The notes beneath the pieces were generated by a model. That model made no database searches, was not told the origin of the DNA, and was given only the letters and a program-made list of their open reading frames with translations. 64,000 nucleotides of DNA from Merdimonas sp963929015 (GTDB lineage Bacteria > Bacillota > Clostridia > Lachnospirales > Lachnospiraceae). Below, one piece after another: positions 16,269 through 23,708 of the stretch (position 1 is the stretch's first letter; every line of letters begins with the position of its first letter). Where the stretch lies: contig NZ_CAWVHE010000001.1 in NCBI RefSeq assembly GCF_963929015.1, positions 77,187-141,186 on the forward strand, written 5' to 3'. Both the position numbers and the translations under genes were made by a program.

Positions 16269-16370
16269 TTGTATGCCTCCTTCTATTATCTTTGTTTTTG
16301 ACATTGGCGGCTGGCAAAGGTATCTATAAAGACTGCCAATGCCAAAGTATTTTTTTGCCAATGTCATCTT

Positions 16371-18278
16371 TTATTCTGTGATTAACGCAACTGTTTTTCT
16401 TCCCTGACACCAGTCATAGCTTAATCTACTTTCCAATTGCTTTCTTACATCTCTTCCTGTTCTGGAAGAAATCCCATAGGCTAGTAGTTCTGCCTCTAAT
16501 TCTTCTAAACACATTACTTTCCGTTTGGTTAATAACTCCAGGATCAATTTCTGTGCCTTTTCCAGTTTCGTTTCCTTTTTCGTTCCTGCTTTCCCCATCA
16601 GCAGATCTTCAATGGATATATCGTATTCTCCTAACCATTTTAAGCCTTCTTCTCCTAAAGAAAACGCTACCGGATTTTCCTTCTTAGCAAGAGAATCCTT
16701 TTGCTGATATACCACTCGGATATCCTGTTCCTTCTCTTTTTCCACCTTTTCTACAAATAAGATGCTTCGTACTGCCGCTGCGATATCAATGGATCCCAGG
16801 GAACGGTAATCGCTCTGACTTCCCGACGACTTATTCAAATGTCCAATGAGAACAATGGCACATCCAGTTCTCTCTGCAATCGTACTGAGATGCCGGAATA
16901 ATGGCCGTATCTCATTGGCCCGGTTCATATCCACATTGGCTCCCAGATAGGCCTGTATGGGATCCATGATCATGAGGCGTACATTGTTCTGGCGGATGGC
17001 TTTTTCAATCCGATCGTCCGTCATAGAAAGCTGTTTTTCTTCTTCATTGATGAATCGCACCCTTGTCATATCTGCACCACATTTTGCTAATCTAGGCTTA
17101 ATGGTATCTGCTATCCCATCCTCTGCTGTTTGATACAATACATTAAAGGGTTCTATGGGAAGTGCATTGGGAAGTTCTTTTCCATTCGTACAGTATGCGG
17201 CGATTGCCATTGCAAGCCACGTTTTTCCTTTTCCCGGATTCCCCTGGATCAAAGTAACCTTTCCAAAGGGAATGAATGGATACCATAACCACTGGACCAC
17301 CGTTTCCTCAACCTCCGACATCTTCATGACCGGAACTGGTTTTTCCCTGGCATCTCTCCAACACATCTGCTTTGCCATATTTTCTACCGGAACTTCTGCT
17401 ACCAGACATTCATTCCAGTCTTTCTTCACCGGTTCTAATCGGTACACACTCAGTTCCTCCGGAATAAGAGAAACAAACTGCCTGCATCTCTCATTTCCAG
17501 GCTCATCATTATCCAGACACAAGTAGATGGAATGGATATGAGGATATTCTGTATACATCCGTTTCATTGCTTTTTCACTCAATCCTCCTAGGGAAATATA
17601 ACTATGCTTTTCCCATTCTTCCGGAACTGCAGTGATATAAGACAAAAGATCAATGGGGGATTCAAACACAAACAGTTTTTCATCCGTTCCTATATGGCCA
17701 AATCCATAGGCTTTTTCCGAACCTTTTGCCTCCCCACGATATCGGTTCTCATCGGTTCCCCGCATAGCTGCATATCTAGGATTCACTTCTTTGTCTCTTC
17801 CGACGAATACCACATTGTGATAGTTTTTACTTTCATAAATATCCCCCTTTGCAATCATCTGATCTATCAGCCATTCCGATAGTTTCCTCTGCTCAATGAG
17901 ATACTTCCTTGCAATCTCACAGCTTTCATTTCTTTCTGGCAATTCCAATCCAGGCAAGGGGATGGGGCAGACCTTCTGTCTGCCTGCATCTTCCTTGGCC
18001 GTTCTTCTGTTGGTTTCTCCAACTCCCTCTTCTCCTAATAATTCTTTGACTGCCTCTGCAAAAGAAAGACCGTAAAATTCTTTCATAAAATCGATGGCAT
18101 GACCACCTTTATTCTGACTAAAACGATACCATTCGTTCTTGTTGATCATCACACTGTCATGTCGCAACCATCGGTATTCCTTCCCACATCGTTTGAACTG
18201 TTCTCCTCTCCCAGAAAGAAAAACATATAAATCAGTATCATCTGCTCTTTGAATCTGTTCTCTTGTATATTCTTCCAT
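16371..18278 (-). CDS. Toprim/DUF3991 and RepA-type helicase fusion
   Basis: A 635-residue replication protein. The first third has a DUF3991-like region and a Toprim domain (KLFVFESPIDLLSYI and IYLCLDNDEPGNE hold the acidic residues). The middle is a RecA-like AAA_25 ATPase with Walker A GNPGKGKT and Walker B LMIMDPIQAYLG. The C-terminus is winged-helix-like. Together these look like a primase-helicase used by a mobile element. GGAGG lies 12 bases before the ATG. It is followed by xis and preceded by the broken relaxase gene. Confidence 0.87.
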   Translation of the reverse strand: MEEYTREQIQRADDTDLYVFLSGRGEQFKRCGKEYRWLRHDSVMINKNEWYRFSQNKGGHAIDFMKEFYGLSFAEAVKELLGEEGVGETNRRTAKEDAGRQKVCPIPLPGLELPERNESCEIARKYLIEQRKLSEWLIDQMIAKGDIYESKNYHNVVFVGRDKEVNPRYAAMRGTDENRYRGEAKGSEKAYGFGHIGTDEKLFVFESPIDLLSYITAVPEEWEKHSYISLGGLSEKAMKRMYTEYPHIHSIYLCLDNDEPGNERCRQFVSLIPEELSVYRLEPVKKDWNECLVAEVPVENMAKQMCWRDAREKPVPVMKMSEVEETVVQWLWYPFIPFGKVTLIQGNPGKGKTWLAMAIAAYCTNGKELPNALPIEPFNVLYQTAEDGIADTIKPRLAKCGADMTRVRFINEEEKQLSMTDDRIEKAIRQNNVRLMIMDPIQAYLGANVDMNRANEIRPLFRHLSTIAERTGCAIVLIGHLNKSSGSQSDYRSLGSIDIAAAVRSILFVEKVEKEKEQDIRVVYQQKDSLAKKENPVAFSLGEEGLKWLGEYDISIEDLLMGKAGTKKETKLEKAQKLILELLTKRKVMCLEELEAELLAYGISSRTGRDVRKQLESRLSYDWCQGRKTVALITE

Positions 18279-18293
18279 CTTCTAAAATTCCTC

Positions 18294-19450
18294 CTATAAC
18301 TCCATTCCATGATGTTTCTTCTTTCGTTTCATGGTTCTCACTGCTTCTTTTGTTTCTGTGGATTGCTCCCGTTTGTTTGTTTCTGGAAGAGAGACATCTT
18401 CTCCTTCCTCTGCCATCAAAGCTTCCACATGATTTTTGATTCCCTCATACTTTCGTAACATGGCATGGATCCGTTTATCTTCTTTTCGTAAAGCAGCTAT
18501 CTCTTCTGATAAACGAGCGGCTTCTCGTTTCCATTGTCCTTCCGGAATCTTCCCACTTGGGTCTAGATTTTCTTTTAAGATTCTTTCCGAACGATAATAT
18601 CCGCTAAGTTCCTTCTTATGTTCCTCTTTGAATTTTTCCCTGCCAAAATATTTGTTCTTTAATTCCAGATAAACAGGTCTTGTTTCAAAATACTCTTTCA
18701 TTGCATAAAGATTGCTGTTGACACTTCGCAAAGCAGACAGTTGTTGATTCAACCGCTGACTTACCTCTTTTAGCTGAGTATCTAATTCCTGGATTTTCTC
18801 TGTCAGCTGTTCTGGGGTTCTCACATCCTGCTCTTCCAGAAAGCGGATCGTCTCTGCAAATTGTTTCAGATTTGTATTCTTCGCCTTTTGTGTTCCATAA
18901 GCGTAGGATTCTGCAACTGCATTTCTCTTATCACAATAGTTTCTCAAATAATCCGCTAAGGTTGGCTGATGTAAGAACACCATCCGTTCCATCAGTTGGC
19001 TTTCTCGAAACAAGGACCATTGAAGAAGATTCTTTGCCCGTTCTTTCATATCATTTAAGGCTCGGATGAGTCGGTTTAAACTTCCCAGTGCGGTTGAAAT
19101 CCCTCTTGCTTCCATTGCCTGTACATTCGGTCCTTCATGCACCATCGGGATCTTATCAATCCCCCGTTCCTCATAAGACCTGGCATCGACTCTTTCTATA
19201 AGTCCTTTTTCTTCATACAGTTCGTTACACATCTTCGCCCAGGCACTTCTCAATTCTTCCAAGGTTTCTTTCCTGCTCCAATCCGTTGTATGTACGCCCG
19301 AAATACCGGTTGTCCTTTCTGATTCAAAACCGTCTGTCCATCCGGTGTTAATACTGGAACCTTTTTTTGTTTTTGTCCCCAGGTACCATCTTCCTGTAAA
19401 GGGCGGATGGGAACCATGATGTGCATATGGGGATTGGGTATTTTATCCTT
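18294..19450 (-). pseudogene. Broken MobA/MobL relaxase (N-terminus lost, one frameshift)
   Basis: Remnant of a MobQ-type relaxase. From 19450 the frame reads KIPNPHMHIMVPIRPL, holding the NPH-H metal motif, then runs out of frame near 19295 after GQPVFRA. The original protein resumes in another frame as TTDWSRKETLEELRSAW, continues MCNELYEEKGLIERVDARSY and VHEGPNVQAMEARGI, and ends in a coiled coil. One missing base near 19295 explains the shift. Upstream of 19450 a TGA stands in frame and the catalytic N-terminal residues are gone. The element probably cannot mobilise itself. Confidence 0.85.
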
Positions 19451-19475
19451 TCAGAAAGATGCTACTTCCGTAGGA

Positions 19476-19506
19476 CGCACATACCTTTTAAGGTATATAA
19501 GTGCGC
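19476..19506. repeat. Inverted repeat at the relaxase breakpoint
   Basis: CGCAC / GTGCG enclose ATACCTT / AAGGTAT, a nested hairpin. It lies in the short gap between ssb and the relaxase fragment, inside outer arms ACTTCCGT (19463-19470) and ACGGAAGT. Confidence 0.6.
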
Positions 19507-19534
19507 TCTTCTGCTTTCAGCATCCGAGTTATTC

Positions 19535-19939
19535 TTACTCAAACGGAAGTTCTTCTCCGTCTGGAAGATGCATAAATCCATCCGAATCGGTATCTTCTTT
19601 CTTTTCTGATCCTGACAGTTTCTTCCCTTCTGCGAAATAATGTTCTTCTACGATCACATTGATGGTATAAACTTTATTCCCCTCCTGATTCAAATAGCTT
19701 CCTGTCTGGATCCGTCCGCTTACTAAAATCTTCAACCCTTTTTGCAGATATTTTTCTACAAACTCAGCATTCTTCCCAAAGGTAACACAAGAAATAAAAT
19801 CTGTTTCTGCCTTTCCATCCTTTCGATATCGCCTGTCTACTGCCAGCGTGTATCTTGCCATTGCAGTACTGTTTTCATCCTGGAGATATTTCACCTCCGG
19901 ATCTTTTGTCAGTCTTCCCATTAAGATTGTTTTGTTCAT
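19535..19939 (-). CDS. ssb: Single-stranded DNA-binding protein
   Basis: A 134-residue SSB with the OB-fold signature MNKTILMGRLTKDPEVKYLQ, YTLAVDRRY, TDFISCVTFGKNAEFVEKYL and KILVSGRIQTGSY. The acidic C-terminal tail ends in LPFE, near the usual DDIPF tip. It is short, as in element-borne SSBs. AGGAGAAACTAC precedes the ATG. It is the first gene of the mobile element's leftward operon. Confidence 0.94.
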   Translation of the reverse strand: MNKTILMGRLTKDPEVKYLQDENSTAMARYTLAVDRRYRKDGKAETDFISCVTFGKNAEFVEKYLQKGLKILVSGRIQTGSYLNQEGNKVYTINVIVEEHYFAEGKKLSGSEKKEDTDSDGFMHLPDGEELPFE

Positions 19940-20275
19940 GTAGTTTCTCCTTTCTCTTTTCGTTTTTTCTTTGTTCTTGAATCAGGCCCGATTCTTTTAA
20001 GGCAAATGTAATTTGTTCCTCATATATCAGAACGTAGAGAGGGCTTTTTACAAATAAAAAAGGAATTTTATTTTTTTGCTCTCATATAACGAAAGGCTCA
20101 GAGGGGAAAATACAGGGTGGAAAAGGAAATTTTTTATTTTTCTGCACAAAAAAATACCCCTATGACTTCAAAATCGAAATCATAGGAGTATTTAGTCCTA
20201 CCTACTCAGTGGGGTGTTTTACATTTTGTTTTACACATGTTATTACAGTGTTTTTCAGTTCGACAAGCTGGAATT
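19940..20275. other. Intergenic region between ssb and GNAT genes
   Basis: About 336 bases. It holds an imperfect dyad GAATCAGGCCCGATTC near 19980, A/T-rich sequence, and the GNAT terminator at 20147-20193. No gene is seen. The right end of the mobile element may lie here, but I cannot place it. Confidence 0.5.
20147..20193 (-). terminator. Intrinsic terminator of the GNAT gene
   Basis: On the minus strand AATACTCCTATGA pairs with TCATAGGGGTATT, followed by TTTTTTG. Confidence 0.85.
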
Positions 20276-20791
20276 TCATAAACGAATTTGCTTCTTAAAC
20301 GCAAACATTCCCTCATTGCCATCACCGACAAAATCGTCCGGTGTATCCGGCATAGGATGTTTTTCATTAAAAAATTCTGTAATATGAAAGCCGCAGACAT
20401 TCACATAAAAATGAATGTTGCGCTTATCAAAGTACGGCGTACAGGTTTCCCATACTTTCGTGTTCGGATATATTCGTTCCAATTCAAACCATATCTTCTT
20501 ACCGATACCATTGCTCTGAACTCCGTTCTTTACAAAAAGCAGGTCAAGATGGTTATGCTGTGTACTCTCATTGATAATAACAACAGCACCGCCCACCATT
20601 TCTCCATCGACAACGGCTTTATAGACAGCAGAACCCTCCGCATTCAGCGACTGGTCAATGTCCTTTTCAGGCAGAATAACAGCATCTGTTTTCCCAAAAG
20701 CATCTTCAAAACCTTTCTGAAATGCTTCCTGCATATCCGCCTTGTATTGCGTTAATTCTTTTGGTTCTATACAAACTAATTGGAAGGTCAT
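20276..20791 (-). CDS. GNAT-family N-acetyltransferase
   Basis: A 171-residue acetyltransferase. AVYKAVVDGEMVGGAVVII and LDLLFVKNGVQSNGIGKKIW form the acetyl-CoA-binding strand-helix core (the Q/R-xxGxG/A motif reads VQSNGIGKK). VWETCTPYFDKRNIHFYVNV and CGFHITEFF close the fold. The substrate is unknown; it may be small-molecule detoxification. Base composition is A/T-rich like the mobile element, so it may be cargo. AGGAGATAGATATAAA precedes the ATG. Confidence 0.88.
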   Translation of the reverse strand: MTFQLVCIEPKELTQYKADMQEAFQKGFEDAFGKTDAVILPEKDIDQSLNAEGSAVYKAVVDGEMVGGAVVIINESTQHNHLDLLFVKNGVQSNGIGKKIWFELERIYPNTKVWETCTPYFDKRNIHFYVNVCGFHITEFFNEKHPMPDTPDDFVGDGNEGMFAFKKQIRL

Positions 20792-20852
20792 TTTATATCT
20801 ATCTCCTCAAAAATTCTAGTTTTCCAATTTAACAAACTTGAATTTGACTTGC

Positions 20853-21176
20853 CTATTTTCTTAAAATCTCATGTGGAGCTTCTATTTCATTTGCCAAGGT
20901 ATGCTCTGTTAATTCTGACATCAATTTCAATTTTTTATTAATCAATGGTCGCATACAATTAGGAACATGTTCCTGATGCGCTCTGTGGATTGCTACACAT
21001 TCCTTACAGTTTCCGTGATAACGACAGGCTTTCAGGCAAGGACAGTGATCTTTGTCTTTATACTCCTTACGAAATTCCGCTGCAAATTCTTCTTGCAGTC
21101 TCAGCCCCTCGACACGATTTCCCTTATGAAATTCTACCATTGCATCCAGTTCTTTCTGGTTCCCTTCAATCTTCAT
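20853..21176 (-). CDS. Cys/His-rich small protein
   Basis: A 107-residue protein. A helical N-terminus is followed by a cysteine cluster at residues 45, 47, 51, 57, 60 and 74 with several His (CPCLKACRYHGNCKEC, then HRAHQEHVPNC), suggesting a metal site. The family is not named with confidence. GGAGG lies 12 bases before the ATG at 21176. It lies 61 bases upstream of the GNAT gene in the same direction. Confidence 0.7.
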   Translation of the reverse strand: MKIEGNQKELDAMVEFHKGNRVEGLRLQEEFAAEFRKEYKDKDHCPCLKACRYHGNCKECVAIHRAHQEHVPNCMRPLINKKLKLMSELTEHTLANEIEAPHEILRK

Positions 21177-21420
21177 GTTATTATAGCGCCTCCATTTCAA
21201 CTATTCCTCATTTTTCTGATGAATTCCAATTTTGTTGTCATCTTCATTATACTTCATCGCCTATCGAAAAGATAGCATATCATCTAGTACAATTTCCATG
21301 CTTAAAACCACAATATTAATATCCCTCGACTACTATAACTTCACCTTCTTCATCAGTTGGGGGTTGAAAATGATCATAATAATGGCAATAAAGGAAGCGT
21401 ACTATCAAGAGGTATCGGTA

Positions 21421-22020
21421 ATGATAAGATTAAATTGCACTACAGCGGAATCCGCATTGACATGGGCCGGACAGCAGAATCCGGGAAATTGGACCGAGCA
21501 TTCCCGCTTTGTAGCTCTTGCCTGCAAAAACATAGCAGCACAATGTAACGATATGTCTGCAGATCAGGCATATTGCTTTGGATTGCTGCACGATATCGGA
21601 AGATATGCCGGAGTAAGCTCTGAACGCCACTTGATCGACGGCTACCGGTTCTGCATGGAACGGGGATGGGAAAAGGCAGCGCAGATCTGTATTTCTCATG
21701 CATTTATGATCCAGGATATTCATACTTCTATTGGTACTTTTGACGTTACAGAAGAAGACTTTCAGTTCATGAAACATTTCATAAAAGAGGCTGTGTATGA
21801 TGATTATGACCGTCTTGTACAGTTGTGCGACGCACTGGCGCTGCCCACCGGCTTCTGTATCCTGGAAAAGCGTTTTGTCGACGTGACGATCCGATACGGC
21901 GTCCATCCTCATACCGTTGACCGCTGGAAAAAAGTGCTGGAGATCAAGGCAGACTTTGAGAAGAAAATGAAAGGCTCCATTTACGATCTGCTTCCCGGCG
22001 TGATAGAGAACAGTCTTTAA
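21421..22020 (+). CDS. HD-domain protein (putative phosphohydrolase)
   Basis: A 199-residue HD-superfamily protein. WTEHSRFVALACKNIA gives the first His, and FGLLHDIGRYAG contains the metal-binding HD pair; a further His lies in CISHAFMI. HD proteins are metal-dependent phosphohydrolases, many acting on nucleotides. I start at 21421, where AGAGG sits nine bases upstream; earlier in-frame sequence is not protein-like. The next gene follows after 14 bases. The substrate is unknown. Confidence 0.82.
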   Translation: MIRLNCTTAESALTWAGQQNPGNWTEHSRFVALACKNIAAQCNDMSADQAYCFGLLHDIGRYAGVSSERHLIDGYRFCMERGWEKAAQICISHAFMIQDIHTSIGTFDVTEEDFQFMKHFIKEAVYDDYDRLVQLCDALALPTGFCILEKRFVDVTIRYGVHPHTVDRWKKVLEIKADFEKKMKGSIYDLLPGVIENSL

Positions 22021-22034
22021 GGAGAATGGATGCA

Positions 22035-22433
22035 ATGGAATATAACGAGCAGGATTTTTTAGAAACAGCAGGCCCGCAGACATTGAAGCAGATTGCCAAA
22101 ACGCGTGCGTTGACACGAAAATACAACCAGCTTGAGCACAGTGATGCCAGGACCCGGGCAGCGCTACTGCATGAGTTATTCGGTGCTGTTGGAACAAATG
22201 TGGAAATTGACACGCCGTTTTACTGCGATCACGGGAAAAACATTTTTATCGGAAACGATGTGATCATCAACATAAACTGTACATTTGTTGATAATCGCCC
22301 GATCCTTCTTCCCGGCGTGACGATTGGCAGGAACAGTGTCATCGGGGCCGGGAGTGTTGTCACGCGCTCTATCCCGGAAAATAGTGTTGCAGTTGGGAAT
22401 CCGTGCAGGGTGATCCGCCGGTTTCCCGGCTAA
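22035..22433 (+). CDS. Maltose/galactoside acetyltransferase-like protein with internal deletion
   Basis: A 132-residue relative of the sugar O-acetyltransferases (Maa/LacA, usually about 185 residues). The N-terminal Mac region is present (TRALTRKYNQLEHSD) and so is the last left-handed beta-helix turn (LLPGVTIGRNSVIGAGSVV). Between FVDNRP and LLPGVTIG about 50 residues are missing in frame, including the ATHP segment with the catalytic His. It is likely inactive or a decayed gene. Start 22035 is preferred because AAGGAG is properly spaced. Confidence 0.8.
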   Translation: MEYNEQDFLETAGPQTLKQIAKTRALTRKYNQLEHSDARTRAALLHELFGAVGTNVEIDTPFYCDHGKNIFIGNDVIININCTFVDNRPILLPGVTIGRNSVIGAGSVVTRSIPENSVAVGNPCRVIRRFPG

Positions 22434-22520
22434 AACAAGATTCAGCGTATCTGCCTCTCAAAGAAATGGTGCCTGCCACTGTAAAAGTTCCGTAAGACAA
22501 GCATCTTTTCGCTCATAAAA

Positions 22521-22573
22521 ATTCCTCCCTTAAAACAACTCCTGATCTTTATAGGAATCATTTTAAGGGAGGG
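22521..22573 (-). terminator. Intrinsic terminator of the NifX-FKBP gene
   Basis: CCTCCCTTAAAA and TTTTAAGGGAGG are perfect arms (about 22524-22572). On the minus strand the stem is followed by AATTTTTATG. Confidence 0.75.
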
Positions 22574-22628
22574 GCCTATAAATGGATCCCGGTTTTCTTC
22601 TTATCAATTACGGGAAACAAAATCCTCA

Positions 22629-23522
22629 TTACCCTTCCAGTACTTCAACCAGCTCGATCCGGAAGTTCAATTCTTTTCCAGCCATCTCATGGTTCGCATC
22701 AAAAGTGATCGTCGTTTCTCCTTTTGCCGCCACTTTCACAGGGAATGGCTGTCCATACTGATTGGTCAGATAAACCTGCTCTCCCACCTGTGCTTCCTCG
22801 GATCCCGGAAGCTGCGCGATCTCCACGGTAAATACTGCATTGGGATCCGGCATGCCATAGGCTTCCTCCGGCATCAGATGCACATCCACAACCTGTCCCA
22901 CTTCCATATCTGCAACAGCAGCGTCAAATCCAGGGATCATCTGTCCGGCGCCGCAGACAAACTCCAGCGGTTCTCCCCGGTCATAAGAAGAGTCAAACTG
23001 GGTTCCATCGTTAAACGTGCCCTTATAGTGAGTACGGCAGGTCTTTCCCACATTTCGTCCGGTCAGTGTCGGCTGTGCGCCGCATCCCCCGCCGCAACTG
23101 CTCCCGCAGCCGCCTCCACAGGCGTGTCCCTCTCCATGGTCTCCGCAGCTATGGCCTTCCTCATGATCCTCGCAGCTGTGGCGTTCTCCGTGGTGATGAT
23201 CACAGTTGACTCCTGTGGACACTAGTTCTCCCTTCAGATAAGCTTCTACCGCCTGATCGGCATCTCCTTCGGCTCCGGAACACAGTTCCACACCTGCCTC
23301 TGCAAGAGCCGCCTGAGCTCCTCCTCCGATACCGCCGCAGATCAGTACATCTACCTTCTGCTCCACCAGAAGTCCGGCCAGCGCGCCATGTCCAACGCCA
23401 TTAGAACCGATTACTTCACTGGAAATAATCTGATTGTTTTCCACTTCATATACCTTAAAAGACTCGGTTCTTCCAAAATGCTGAAATATGTTTCCGTTAT
23501 CATAAGTTACTGCTACCTTCAT
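22629..23522 (-). CDS. NifX-like domain fused to SlyD-type FKBP isomerase
   Basis: A 297-residue fusion. Residues 1-104 are a dinitrogenase iron-molybdenum cofactor domain (MKVAVTYDNGNIFQHFGRTE, VLICGGIGGGAQAAL), which binds metal clusters. Residues 105-148 are a His/Cys-rich linker with repeats such as HSCEDHEEGHSCGDHGEGH and CGGGCGSSCGGGCG. Residues 155-297 are an FKBP peptidyl-prolyl isomerase (FNDGTQFDSSYDRGEPLEF, GQMIPGFDAAVADMEVGQ) of the SlyD type. GGGAGG precedes the ATG at 23522. A metal-handling chaperone is inferred. Confidence 0.92.
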   Translation of the reverse strand: MKVAVTYDNGNIFQHFGRTESFKVYEVENNQIISSEVIGSNGVGHGALAGLLVEQKVDVLICGGIGGGAQAALAEAGVELCSGAEGDADQAVEAYLKGELVSTGVNCDHHHGERHSCEDHEEGHSCGDHGEGHACGGGCGSSCGGGCGAQPTLTGRNVGKTCRTHYKGTFNDGTQFDSSYDRGEPLEFVCGAGQMIPGFDAAVADMEVGQVVDVHLMPEEAYGMPDPNAVFTVEIAQLPGSEEAQVGEQVYLTNQYGQPFPVKVAAKGETTITFDANHEMAGKELNFRIELVEVLEG

Positions 23523-23628
23523 CTCTAAAACCTCCCAAATCATTTCCTGCTTATTCTACCACATAGGGAGAGTTTTTTGAATACAATGGTTTCTTTCCTT
23601 TCGACATCTTTTTAAATGTTCAGAATGA

Positions 23629-23657
23629 TTGACTAGAACAGAAAGAAAAACTATACT
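23629..23657 (+). promoter_or_regulatory. Promoter of the X-prolyl dipeptidyl peptidase gene
   Basis: TTGACT (23629-23634), 17 bases, TATACT (23652-23657). Confidence 0.8.
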
Positions 23658-23708
23658 ATTTATCAGGAGTTCAAACAGAACACATATCATACTTTTGGGA
23701 GGTCTATC

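Noticed and set aside
19262..19262. TTG start for a complete 322-residue relaxase-region protein
   Set aside because: The frame continues upstream as relaxase sequence and has no ribosome-binding site; it is a fragment of a broken gene.
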